Shown here: piece by piece, positions 45,209-51,916 of the stretch
Layout: each line of letters opens with the position of its first letter
Numbering within the stretch: position 1 is the stretch's first letter
Source: Chryseobacterium gregarium DSM 19109
GTDB lineage: Bacteria > Bacteroidota > Bacteroidia > Flavobacteriales > Weeksellaceae
DNA length: 64,000 bases
Assembly: GCF_000430845.1 (NCBI RefSeq)
Contig: NZ_AUMU01000012.1
Location: 62,001 to 126,000, forward strand
Direction: 5' to 3'
The notes under the pieces: generated by a model
Told to the model about the DNA's origin: nothing
The model's database searches: none
Seen by the model: the letters and a program-made list of their open reading frames with translations, nothing else
Translations under genes and position numbers: made by a program

Positions 45209-47260
45209 ATGAAAGCTCCACAAGCAAAAAAAATAGAAAAAGTACTGGAAATACATGGTGATAAAAGAGTTGACCCTTATTTCTGGCTCAATGAAAGAGA
45301 GAATCCCGACGTCATTAAATATCTGGAAGAGGAAAATGCCTATACGGATTTCATCATGAAAGATACAGAATCTTTTCAGGAAGAGCTCTTCGAAGAAATG
45401 AAAGCCCGCTATAAGAAAGATGATGAGTCTTTGCCTTATTTCTTTAATGGATATTGGTACATCGTACGGTATGAAGAAGGAAAAGAATACCCTATATTCT
45501 GCAGAAAGCACCAGAGTTTAGAAAATGAAGAAGAAATCATTCTCGATGTCAACGTATTGGCAGAAGGCGAAAGCTATTTTGAAGTGGGAAGCGTAGCGGT
45601 TGCTCCCAATAATGAACTGGCTTCTTTCTCATCAGACAATGTAAGCCGGAGAATCTACAGCATTAATTTTAAAAATTTACGAACCGGAGAAATACTTCCT
45701 GATAAAATTGAAAATACGACCGGGAAGGCAGTCTGGGCCAATGACAATGAACATGTCTTCTACATCAGAAAAGATGAAAGCCTGCGCGCGTTCCAGGTAT
45801 ACAGGCACAGACTCGGGACTGATACTTCTGAAGACATCCTGATCTTCCATGAAGAGGATGATACTTTTGATGTAAATGTTTTCAAAACGAAATCAATGGA
45901 ATACATTTTCATGGCAAGTTCAAGTACCATTTCTGATGAGCACCGTTTTATCCCTTCTGATAATGTTTTTGCAGACTGGACAATTATTCAGCCGAGAATT
46001 GATGACCTTGAATACTCGGTGGAGCATTATGAAGATGAATTTTATATTATAACGAATGCGGATGATGCCTTTAATTTTAAGATCGTAAAGACTAAAATCA
46101 ACAACTGCGGGATGGAAAACTGGGTAGACGTCATTCCTCACCGGCCTGAAGTATTATTGGAAGGTTTTGAGATTTTTAAAAATTACCTGGTGCTGGAAGA
46201 ACGGGAAGAAGGCTTATTGCAGATAAAAATTATCGATGAGAAAACCCAGGAATCGTATTACCTGCCATTTTCAGATCCTACCTATACCGCTTATATCGGG
46301 GTTAACCTGGAATTTGACACAGAAATTCTACGTTACGGATATACCTCACTGACGCAGCCAAGTTCTACCTACGAATATAATATGAAGGAAAAAACCACCC
46401 AGCTCCTGAAACAGCAGGAAGTTTTAGGCGGAACATTCTTTCCGGAAAATTATGTTTCCGAAAGGATATGGGCAGAATCCAGAGACGGTGAGGCAAGAAT
46501 CCCGATTTCGCTGATATATCATAAAGACACCAAAAAATCGGCAGATACGCCGCTACTTCTATACGGTTATGGAAGTTACGGGCATACGGTAGATGCAAGC
46601 TTCTCTAATGTGAGGCTGTCAATTTTGGACAGAGGATTCATTTATGCCATTGCCCACATCAGAGGCGGGGAATATTTAGGCAGGGAGTGGTACGAAGACG
46701 GAAAAATGCTGTTTAAGAAAAATACATTCTTTGATTTTATTGATGCCGGGAAATATCTGATCCAGGAAAACTACACTTCTTCAAAACACCTTTACGCGAT
46801 GGGCGGGAGCGCGGGAGGATTGCTGGTAGGCGCCGTAATGAATTATGAACCTTCTTTATTCAACGGTATCGTGGCACAGGTGCCTTTCGTAGATGTGGTT
46901 ACTACCATGCTGGATGAAACCATCCCTCTGACCACCGGGGAATATGATGAATGGGGAAACCCGAATGATGAAGAATATTATCAGTATATGAAATCGTATT
47001 CGCCTTATGACAATATAGAAGCCAAGAGCTATCCGAATATCCTAATCACCACCGGACTTCATGACTCCCAGGTCCAGTATTGGGAACCCGCAAAATGGAC
47101 CGCAAAACTGAGAGAACTGAAAACGGATGACAATATTATGGTTTTTAAAACAGACATGAGCGCCGGACATGGCGGGGCAAGCGGAAGATTTGAATCATTA
47201 AAGGAAGATGCACTGGAATATGCGTTTTTATTAAAATTAGAAAGCAGAAAAGATGACTAA
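45209..47260 (+). CDS. ptrB: Oligopeptidase B (S9 family)
   Basis: The 683-residue serine peptidase has an N-terminal beta-propeller (about residues 70-400) that limits access to short peptides, and a C-terminal alpha/beta-hydrolase domain. The triad is visible: Ser534 (MGGSAGGLL), Asp619 (GLHDSQVQYW) and His654 (SAGHGGASGR). The EYDEWGNPNDEEYYQYMKSYSPYDN segment is typical of oligopeptidase B, which cuts after basic residues. There is no signal peptide (DPYFWLNERENP starts near residue 20), so it is cytoplasmic, unlike many secreted flavobacterial prolyl peptidases. The next gene overlaps its end by 8 bases. Confidence 0.95.
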   Translation: MKAPQAKKIEKVLEIHGDKRVDPYFWLNERENPDVIKYLEEENAYTDFIMKDTESFQEELFEEMKARYKKDDESLPYFFNGYWYIVRYEEGKEYPIFCRKHQSLENEEEIILDVNVLAEGESYFEVGSVAVAPNNELASFSSDNVSRRIYSINFKNLRTGEILPDKIENTTGKAVWANDNEHVFYIRKDESLRAFQVYRHRLGTDTSEDILIFHEEDDTFDVNVFKTKSMEYIFMASSSTISDEHRFIPSDNVFADWTIIQPRIDDLEYSVEHYEDEFYIITNADDAFNFKIVKTKINNCGMENWVDVIPHRPEVLLEGFEIFKNYLVLEEREEGLLQIKIIDEKTQESYYLPFSDPTYTAYIGVNLEFDTEILRYGYTSLTQPSSTYEYNMKEKTTQLLKQQEVLGGTFFPENYVSERIWAESRDGEARIPISLIYHKDTKKSADTPLLLYGYGSYGHTVDASFSNVRLSILDRGFIYAIAHIRGGEYLGREWYEDGKMLFKKNTFFDFIDAGKYLIQENYTSSKHLYAMGGSAGGLLVGAVMNYEPSLFNGIVAQVPFVDVVTTMLDETIPLTTGEYDEWGNPNDEEYYQYMKSYSPYDNIEAKSYPNILITTGLHDSQVQYWEPAKWTAKLRELKTDDNIMVFKTDMSAGHGGASGRFESLKEDALEYAFLLKLESRKDD

Positions 47261-47597
47261 CGACGCAGAATACTGGCAAAAAATACAACAGTTTTTTATT
47301 GAAAATTTTGATACTGAAAAAGATGCTCCGATTGAAACCTATTTATTTCTGATCGGATTACAGGAACTGGGCAGCGGACAGCAGAAATACACAAAAGACG
47401 ATAAAGTCAATTTACTTCATATTGCAGTCTGCAGATTGCTGGAACCGTTCGGATATTATAAATTCTCACATTATGACGATGACGGATACCCTCATTTTGA
47501 AGAGAAGGAAAAACTCCCTGAACTCAGGCCCAATGAACAGCAGATTCTGATGAAAAAAGCCATCATCCAGTATTTTCAGGATGAAGAACTGATCTAA
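47253..47597 (+). CDS. Conserved hypothetical protein overlapping ptrB
   Basis: I do not recognise a named family. The 114-residue protein is acidic and probably cytosolic and helical, with no signal peptide or membrane segment. Notable stretches are DAPIETYLFLIGLQELGSG (a helix start), NLLHIAVCRLLEPFGYY and HYDDDGYPHFEEKEKLP. Its ATG lies within the last 8 bases of the oligopeptidase B gene, implying translational coupling and perhaps a linked role. It ends at a terminator. Confidence 0.75.
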   Translation: MTNDAEYWQKIQQFFIENFDTEKDAPIETYLFLIGLQELGSGQQKYTKDDKVNLLHIAVCRLLEPFGYYKFSHYDDDGYPHFEEKEKLPELRPNEQQILMKKAIIQYFQDEELI

Positions 47598-47602
47598 AAA
47601 AC

Positions 47603-47641
47603 AAAACCGGAAAGAGATAATATTATACTTTCCGGTTTTTT
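47603..47641. terminator. Bidirectional terminator
   Basis: AAAACCGGAAAG pairs perfectly with CTTTCCGGTTTT across a 13-base loop. It lies between the convergent ptrB operon and SRPBCC gene and fits both strands. Confidence 0.88.
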
Positions 47642-47646
47642 ATTGC

Positions 47647-48138
47647 TTAGCTGCCTGTTAAAAGTTCTTTTAATTGTTTCAGAGCAGTTGTAAATCCTTC
47701 CTCAAATCCCATGTCAACAATCTTTTTCATTTCTTCTTCAGACCGGAAGTGAATATTAACCGTTATTTTAGTGCCCTCTTCTACCCCCGTAAAGCCGACC
47801 AGCCATTTTACCTCGGGGAAATTTTCATCCAGATTTCCGCTTTCATCGCAGAAAGCATCGGTGGCATCAAAACTGCGGTGTTCAGTGATCTCACCATATT
47901 TCATCCGGGCATTATGTTTTTCTCCGTGCGGCCCCAGCATAGCGTACTGCCAGACTCCGTCTGCATTGAAATCCTGGGCTACGGTTTCACATCTCCAGGG
48001 TTTAGGAGCCCACCACTGGTCCAGCAGAGCCGGTTGGGTAAAATAATTCCATACTTTGGATACATCAGGATGATATATAGCCATGACATATATACTGTTT
48101 GCATTAAAATCTTTTTTGAAAATAAGATCAGATTTCAT
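47647..48138 (-). CDS. SRPBCC (AHSA1-like) domain protein
   Basis: The 163-residue protein has the SRPBCC/AHSA1 ligand-binding fold. It begins with FKKDFNANSIYVMAIYHPDVSKVWNYFTQP, split by the family's helix, followed by LLDQWWAPKPW (the typical W-W-x-P motif), GEITEHRSFDATDAF and VEEGTKITVNIHF. A helix closes the protein (GFEEGFTTALKQLKELL). Such proteins bind hydrophobic small molecules or act as Hsp90 activator-like factors; the ligand is unknown. No partner such as an ArsR regulator is adjacent. It is monocistronic and divergent from the histidine kinase gene across a 200-base AT-rich gap. Confidence 0.88.
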   Translation of the reverse strand: MKSDLIFKKDFNANSIYVMAIYHPDVSKVWNYFTQPALLDQWWAPKPWRCETVAQDFNADGVWQYAMLGPHGEKHNARMKYGEITEHRSFDATDAFCDESGNLDENFPEVKWLVGFTGVEEGTKITVNIHFRSEEEMKKIVDMGFEEGFTTALKQLKELLTGS

Positions 48139-48340
48139 ATTGATTATTTATTGGGTGATGATTTCTTCTCCGGGATTGAAAAATTTCTCTATTAAAGATA
48201 ACTAAAAGTTTAATAAATAAATGTTAAAAAACATTCTTTTAAGAAAAATCATACAATTTTATGCTTCATTTTTTGTTTAGCAAGTCATAAAATGATTAAT
48301 TTTAACATTATCTTTCTTAAAAAATTATAAAAAACACTAC

Positions 48341-49888
48341 ATGAATAATAAATTCATTCCGATAATCTCGGTGTTTATGACAATTTCCCTGATTGTATTC
48401 GTAACACTGCAGTTTTATTGGCTGAAACGGTATTACGAAGCTTTGGATCAGGACTTTTCCTCCAAAGTTTATTCCGCTTTGGAAAATACTTCAAAAATTA
48501 TAGGTGAAGTTGAAGTGGACAAGTACCTTAATACTGATAATAAAAATTTCAGGAATAATATTCTTGCCAGCAGCAGCCAGCCATCTTTAACAGCCATTCA
48601 GCAGGTTACAGACTCCGGTACGCAGCGCCAGATTGTCTATTCAAAAAATATTATCGAAAGAAACCAGCTTCCGCTTTCCCAGAAAGGAGATTCCTTAAAA
48701 CTGACCACCTTGTATTCTGATGAAGCGGCCTATAAGATCAAAAGGGATACAACCAGCAGGGAGCTCCTTACCGCTGACCTTAACCGAGACATTGAAAACG
48801 GCGATTATGCAATGAAGGAATTTGTGAAGGTTAACGGCAATAATTTACCCATCACCAAAAGGGTGGATGAAAAAATCCTGGACTCCGTGATTACAAAAGA
48901 GTTAAGGATCAGAGGAATTTCAGCAACATTCGGATATGGAATTACCGATAAAAGCAATAAACTGACCAGCGTGGTAAATAAGCTGTATAAAGATAAAAAA
49001 GACAACAGTACCTACAGTTATCCCCTTTTTACCGATTCCAAAGAAAGAACGCTCTATACACTGGCGCTGGTTTTCCCGAAAAAGGAATATTCACTCGCTA
49101 TGAACAACTGGCCGATGCTTCTGGGAACCTTCCTCTCACTGCTGACGATTCTGGGCATTTATATTATCTCCATTAATTATATGATGAGGCAGAAAAAGCT
49201 TGCGGAAGTAAAAACGGATTTTATCAATAATATGTCTCACGAGTTCAAAACTCCGTTGGCTACGATTTCCGTGGCAACCGACTCATTAGCGAATGATAAG
49301 ATTGCCACCAACCCAGATAAGGTTAAATACTATTCCGAACTGATCAAACAGGAAAATTTAAGAATGAAGAAGCAGGTGGAAAACGTTCTGAATATGTCTA
49401 AGCTTGAAAGGAACGAAGTCCGGCTGTTTTTGAAAGAAGCCAACGTGAGAGAGCTGATCAGAAGGACCACAGAATCTTTCAACCTGATTATCCAGCAAAG
49501 AAACGGAACCCTCAAACAGGAATTCAACGCCACGAATTATATCTTTAAAATCGATGAGTTCCATATTTCCAATATGTTGGTGAACCTGCTTGACAATGCT
49601 AATAAATATTCCCCGGAAGCTCCTGAAATTTCCATAAAAACAAGTAATGAAGGACATTGGTACGTGATTGAAATTTCCGATAAAGGAATGGGGATGGAAA
49701 CCCAGAACAAGACCAAGATTTTTGAAAAATTCTTCAGGGAAGAAGCCGGGAATATCCATAATGTGAAAGGACAGGGATTAGGCCTTTCTTATGTAAAAAA
49801 GATCGTAGAGCTTCATAAAGGGCTGATCATTGTAGATTCCCAAAAAGAACAGGGAAGTACGTTTACGATAAAACTGCCGATGAGTTAA
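48341..49888 (+). CDS. Sensor histidine kinase (RprX-like)
   Basis: The 515-residue kinase has two membrane helices (about 8-27 and 258-280) that flank a 230-residue periplasmic sensor domain, then a HisKA domain with phospho-acceptor His300 (NNMSHEFKTPLAT), and a HATPase domain with N-box NLLDNANKYSP, G1 DKGMGME and G2 GQGLGLSYV. The layout resembles Bacteroides RprX. No HAMP domain is visible. It pairs with the OmpR-type regulator 106 bases downstream. The upstream 200-base gap is very AT-rich, including several TTCTTAA-type steps. Confidence 0.93.
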   Translation: MNNKFIPIISVFMTISLIVFVTLQFYWLKRYYEALDQDFSSKVYSALENTSKIIGEVEVDKYLNTDNKNFRNNILASSSQPSLTAIQQVTDSGTQRQIVYSKNIIERNQLPLSQKGDSLKLTTLYSDEAAYKIKRDTTSRELLTADLNRDIENGDYAMKEFVKVNGNNLPITKRVDEKILDSVITKELRIRGISATFGYGITDKSNKLTSVVNKLYKDKKDNSTYSYPLFTDSKERTLYTLALVFPKKEYSLAMNNWPMLLGTFLSLLTILGIYIISINYMMRQKKLAEVKTDFINNMSHEFKTPLATISVATDSLANDKIATNPDKVKYYSELIKQENLRMKKQVENVLNMSKLERNEVRLFLKEANVRELIRRTTESFNLIIQQRNGTLKQEFNATNYIFKIDEFHISNMLVNLLDNANKYSPEAPEISIKTSNEGHWYVIEISDKGMGMETQNKTKIFEKFFREEAGNIHNVKGQGLGLSYVKKIVELHKGLIIVDSQKEQGSTFTIKLPMS

Positions 49889-49994
49889 CTTGGCATTAGC
49901 ATAAAAACGATTATACAACAGCAACCAAATAAACAAATAGAGAAGAAAAAGAGTGACCCGTTCATTCTAATTATTAATTTTTAACGAATAAATT

Positions 49995-50681
49995 ATGAGC
50001 AACAGAATATTATTAGTAGAAGACGACCAGAGTTTCGGTGCAGTACTGAAAGATTATTTATCCATCAATAATTTCGAAGTGACGCTCGCTGTAGACGGAG
50101 AACAGGGATTAAAGGAATTTACGGAGAATGAGTTCGATATCTGTATTTTCGATGTCATGATGCCTAAAAAAGACGGCTTCTCGTTAGCCGAAGATGTTAA
50201 AAAAATCGACAAAAATACCCCGATCATTTTTCTTACGGCAAGAAATATGCGTGAAGATATATTAAAAGGCTACCAGCTGGGAGCTGACGACTACATCACC
50301 AAACCGTTTGATACCGAGTTGCTTTTATATAAAATCAAAGCGATCCTTCAGAGAAGTTCCACACTGGAAAATGAAGAGCAGGAACAGTTCAAGATCAGCA
50401 ATATTTTCTTTGATTCCATGCTGAGACAGCTGAGGGTTGGAGATAACGAATATAAACTTTCTCCTAAAGAAAATGAACTTCTAAAACTGCTATGCATCCA
50501 CAGAAACGACTTTATGCCGAGAGATTTAGCATTAAGAAAAATTTGGAAGAAAGAGAATTATTTCACGGCAAGAAGTATGGATGTATATATTGCCAAACTC
50601 CGTAAATTACTGAAAGACGATGAAGGCCTTGAAATCATCAATGTTCACGGAGAAGGATTCAGGCTTTTGGTGAAGAATTAA
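49995..50681 (+). CDS. OmpR-family response regulator (RprY-like)
   Basis: The 228-residue regulator has a receiver domain with phosphorylation site Asp53 (ICIFDVMMPKKDG), acidic pair ED at residues 9-10, and Lys in the YITKPFD motif. A winged-helix DNA-binding domain follows (about 130-226, KLSPKENELLKLLC, RSMDVYIAKLRKLL, NVHGEGFRLLV). The neighbouring histidine kinase is its probable partner, as in RprX/RprY of Bacteroides. The kinase and regulator genes are 106 bases apart, so the regulator may have its own promoter. Targets cannot be determined here. Confidence 0.95.
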   Translation: MSNRILLVEDDQSFGAVLKDYLSINNFEVTLAVDGEQGLKEFTENEFDICIFDVMMPKKDGFSLAEDVKKIDKNTPIIFLTARNMREDILKGYQLGADDYITKPFDTELLLYKIKAILQRSSTLENEEQEQFKISNIFFDSMLRQLRVGDNEYKLSPKENELLKLLCIHRNDFMPRDLALRKIWKKENYFTARSMDVYIAKLRKLLKDDEGLEIINVHGEGFRLLVKN

Positions 50682-50762
50682 TATCGGAGACCATTTATTC
50701 TGATTACATAGAAACAAAAGATCTGAAAATAAGAATATAAGGCACATTGTCATGATAAATAT

Positions 50763-50801
50763 AAAATTAGCAAAGCAATTGAAAATGTTTTGCTAATTTT
50801 G
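50763..50801. promoter_or_regulatory. 12-base inverted repeat overlapping a -7 box
   Basis: AAAATTAGCAAA (50763-50774) and its exact complement TTTGCTAATTTT (50789-50800) are separated by 14 bases. The right arm covers a TAATTTTG box (50794-50801) 6 bases before the ATG at 50808. It may be an operator for the lipoprotein gene or an AT-rich hairpin ending the response-regulator transcript. Confidence 0.55.
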
Positions 50802-50807
50802 TTTTAT

Positions 50808-51458
50808 ATGAAGAATACCCTTTTAGGTTTAATCGCCTTATCTATAGCAACAATCTCCTGCAAAAAAGATGAAAGAGCAACATATTTAACAGAAGAAGCC
50901 AGTGTTCAGCAGCCGGCCGTAGCAGTGAACAACACCTCTAAAACATCTCTTCTGGATCAGGCAGGTATACAGAGCGTACAGAATTCAGCTGCCGCTGCAG
51001 TAACGGCACCGGGAATGAATCCGCCTCACGGCCAGCCGGGCCACAGATGTGACATCCCTGTCGGACAACCTTTGAGTTCTGCTCCGGCACAAAATACATA
51101 CCAGGGAGCTCAGAATGCCGCTGTAAACGCCAATCAGGGCCAGACGATACAGATCGATCCTAATTCCTTACAGCCCGGAAAATTTACAGTGGATAATAGT
51201 GGCAAAGCAGCCACCGTGAAAACGGCAAAAGGAATGAATCCTCCGCACGGAGAACCTGGCCACCGATGTGATATCCCGGTAGGCCAGCCTCTGAACAGCA
51301 AACCGGCACCGGCAGCAGCTCAACACGCACAGACCGTAGCACAGAATATGCCTCCGGCATCCACACCGGCGCCTACAGGGGAAAAGCCGGCATTAAACCC
51401 GGCTCACGGGGAGCCCTGGCATAATTGTGCTGTAAAAGTTGGTGAAGCTTTGCCATAA
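50808..51458 (+). CDS. Lipoprotein with three NPPHG-H-C repeat motifs
   Basis: The 216-residue protein has a lipoprotein signal peptide with lipobox TISC (Cys18). The mature part is Ala/Pro/Gln-rich and flexible except for three short motifs: GMNPPHGQPGHRCDIPVGQPL (residues 69-89, shown split as NPPHG and GHRCDIPVG), a near-identical copy at about 142-162, and a divergent third copy at the C-terminus (NPAHGEPWHNCAVKVGEAL). Each motif has two His and one Cys, a plausible soft-metal site. I know similar motifs in other Chryseobacterium secreted proteins but no assigned function. Its neighbours (Cys-rich protein, HMA-type TonB receptor) point to metal handling; that is inference. Confidence 0.85.
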   Translation: MKNTLLGLIALSIATISCKKDERATYLTEEASVQQPAVAVNNTSKTSLLDQAGIQSVQNSAAAAVTAPGMNPPHGQPGHRCDIPVGQPLSSAPAQNTYQGAQNAAVNANQGQTIQIDPNSLQPGKFTVDNSGKAATVKTAKGMNPPHGEPGHRCDIPVGQPLNSKPAPAAAQHAQTVAQNMPPASTPAPTGEKPALNPAHGEPWHNCAVKVGEALP

Positions 51459-51464
51459 ATTCCG

Positions 51465-51472
51465 TATTTTTG
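51465..51472 (+). promoter_or_regulatory. -7 box before the Cys-rich protein gene
   Basis: TATTTTTG fits TAnnTTTG, 5 bases before the GTG at 51478, with a TTGG 22 bases upstream. It supports the GTG start and a separate transcript. Confidence 0.5.
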
Positions 51473-51477
51473 CAGCA

Positions 51478-51849
51478 GTGAAATTATTTCAGATCATAGC
51501 TATTGTTTTCTGTTTGGGGATTTTTTTGATTCCCAAAGACAATTTCTATGCTCAGAATATTCAGGAAATCTGCTGTAAGGAGAACTCCGGAACAGACTGC
51601 TGCAAGAATGACCATCAAAAAGAACATTCAAAAAGCCAGCAGAAAGATCAGAAGCCGTCTTCCTGTAATAATGATACCTGCTGCTCTGTCTGTGTATTTT
51701 GCTTCACTTTTATTGAAGCTCCGTTTTCCAGAAGCCTGCAGCTGGAAATATCCTACTATAAAGCCAACAAAAATTTACATGATCAGTACGCTGATCCTTA
51801 TCTTTCAGGCCGTTTAAAAGAAATCTGGCAACCGCCTAAAATAGGTTAA
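51478..51849 (+). CDS. Small exported cysteine-rich protein
   Basis: The 123-residue product begins at GTG with a signal peptide (about residues 1-26, ending DNFYAQ). The mature part is short and rich in cysteine: EICC, DCCKNDHQKEH, SSCNNDTCCSVCVFCF, followed by a non-Cys region ending IWQPPKIG. Ten Cys and three His in about 60 residues suggest metal binding or a disulfide core. I do not recognise a named family. The GTG is 19 bases after the lipoprotein stop and is preceded by a TATTTTTG box. A hairpin terminator separates it from the HMA-type TonB receptor. A longer start at 51439 would overlap the lipoprotein gene and lack a clean signal peptide. Confidence 0.78.
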   Translation: MKLFQIIAIVFCLGIFLIPKDNFYAQNIQEICCKENSGTDCCKNDHQKEHSKSQQKDQKPSSCNNDTCCSVCVFCFTFIEAPFSRSLQLEISYYKANKNLHDQYADPYLSGRLKEIWQPPKIG

Positions 51850-51866
51850 TTCAAACAAACATTATG

Positions 51867-51896
51867 GTTCATTATACCTTAATGAACAGTTTTTAT
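51867..51896 (+). terminator. Hairpin terminator between Cys-rich gene and HMA receptor
   Basis: GTTCATTA, five-base loop, TAATGAAC, then AGTTTTTATT. The stem is AT-rich, so read-through into the receptor gene is possible. Confidence 0.6.
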
Positions 51897-51916
51897 TAAT
51901 CTAAATTTTAAACAAA

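Noticed and set aside
51439..51477. Upstream start for the Cys-rich protein
   Set aside because: It overlaps the lipoprotein gene and removes the clear signal peptide; the GTG at 51478 follows a -7 box.
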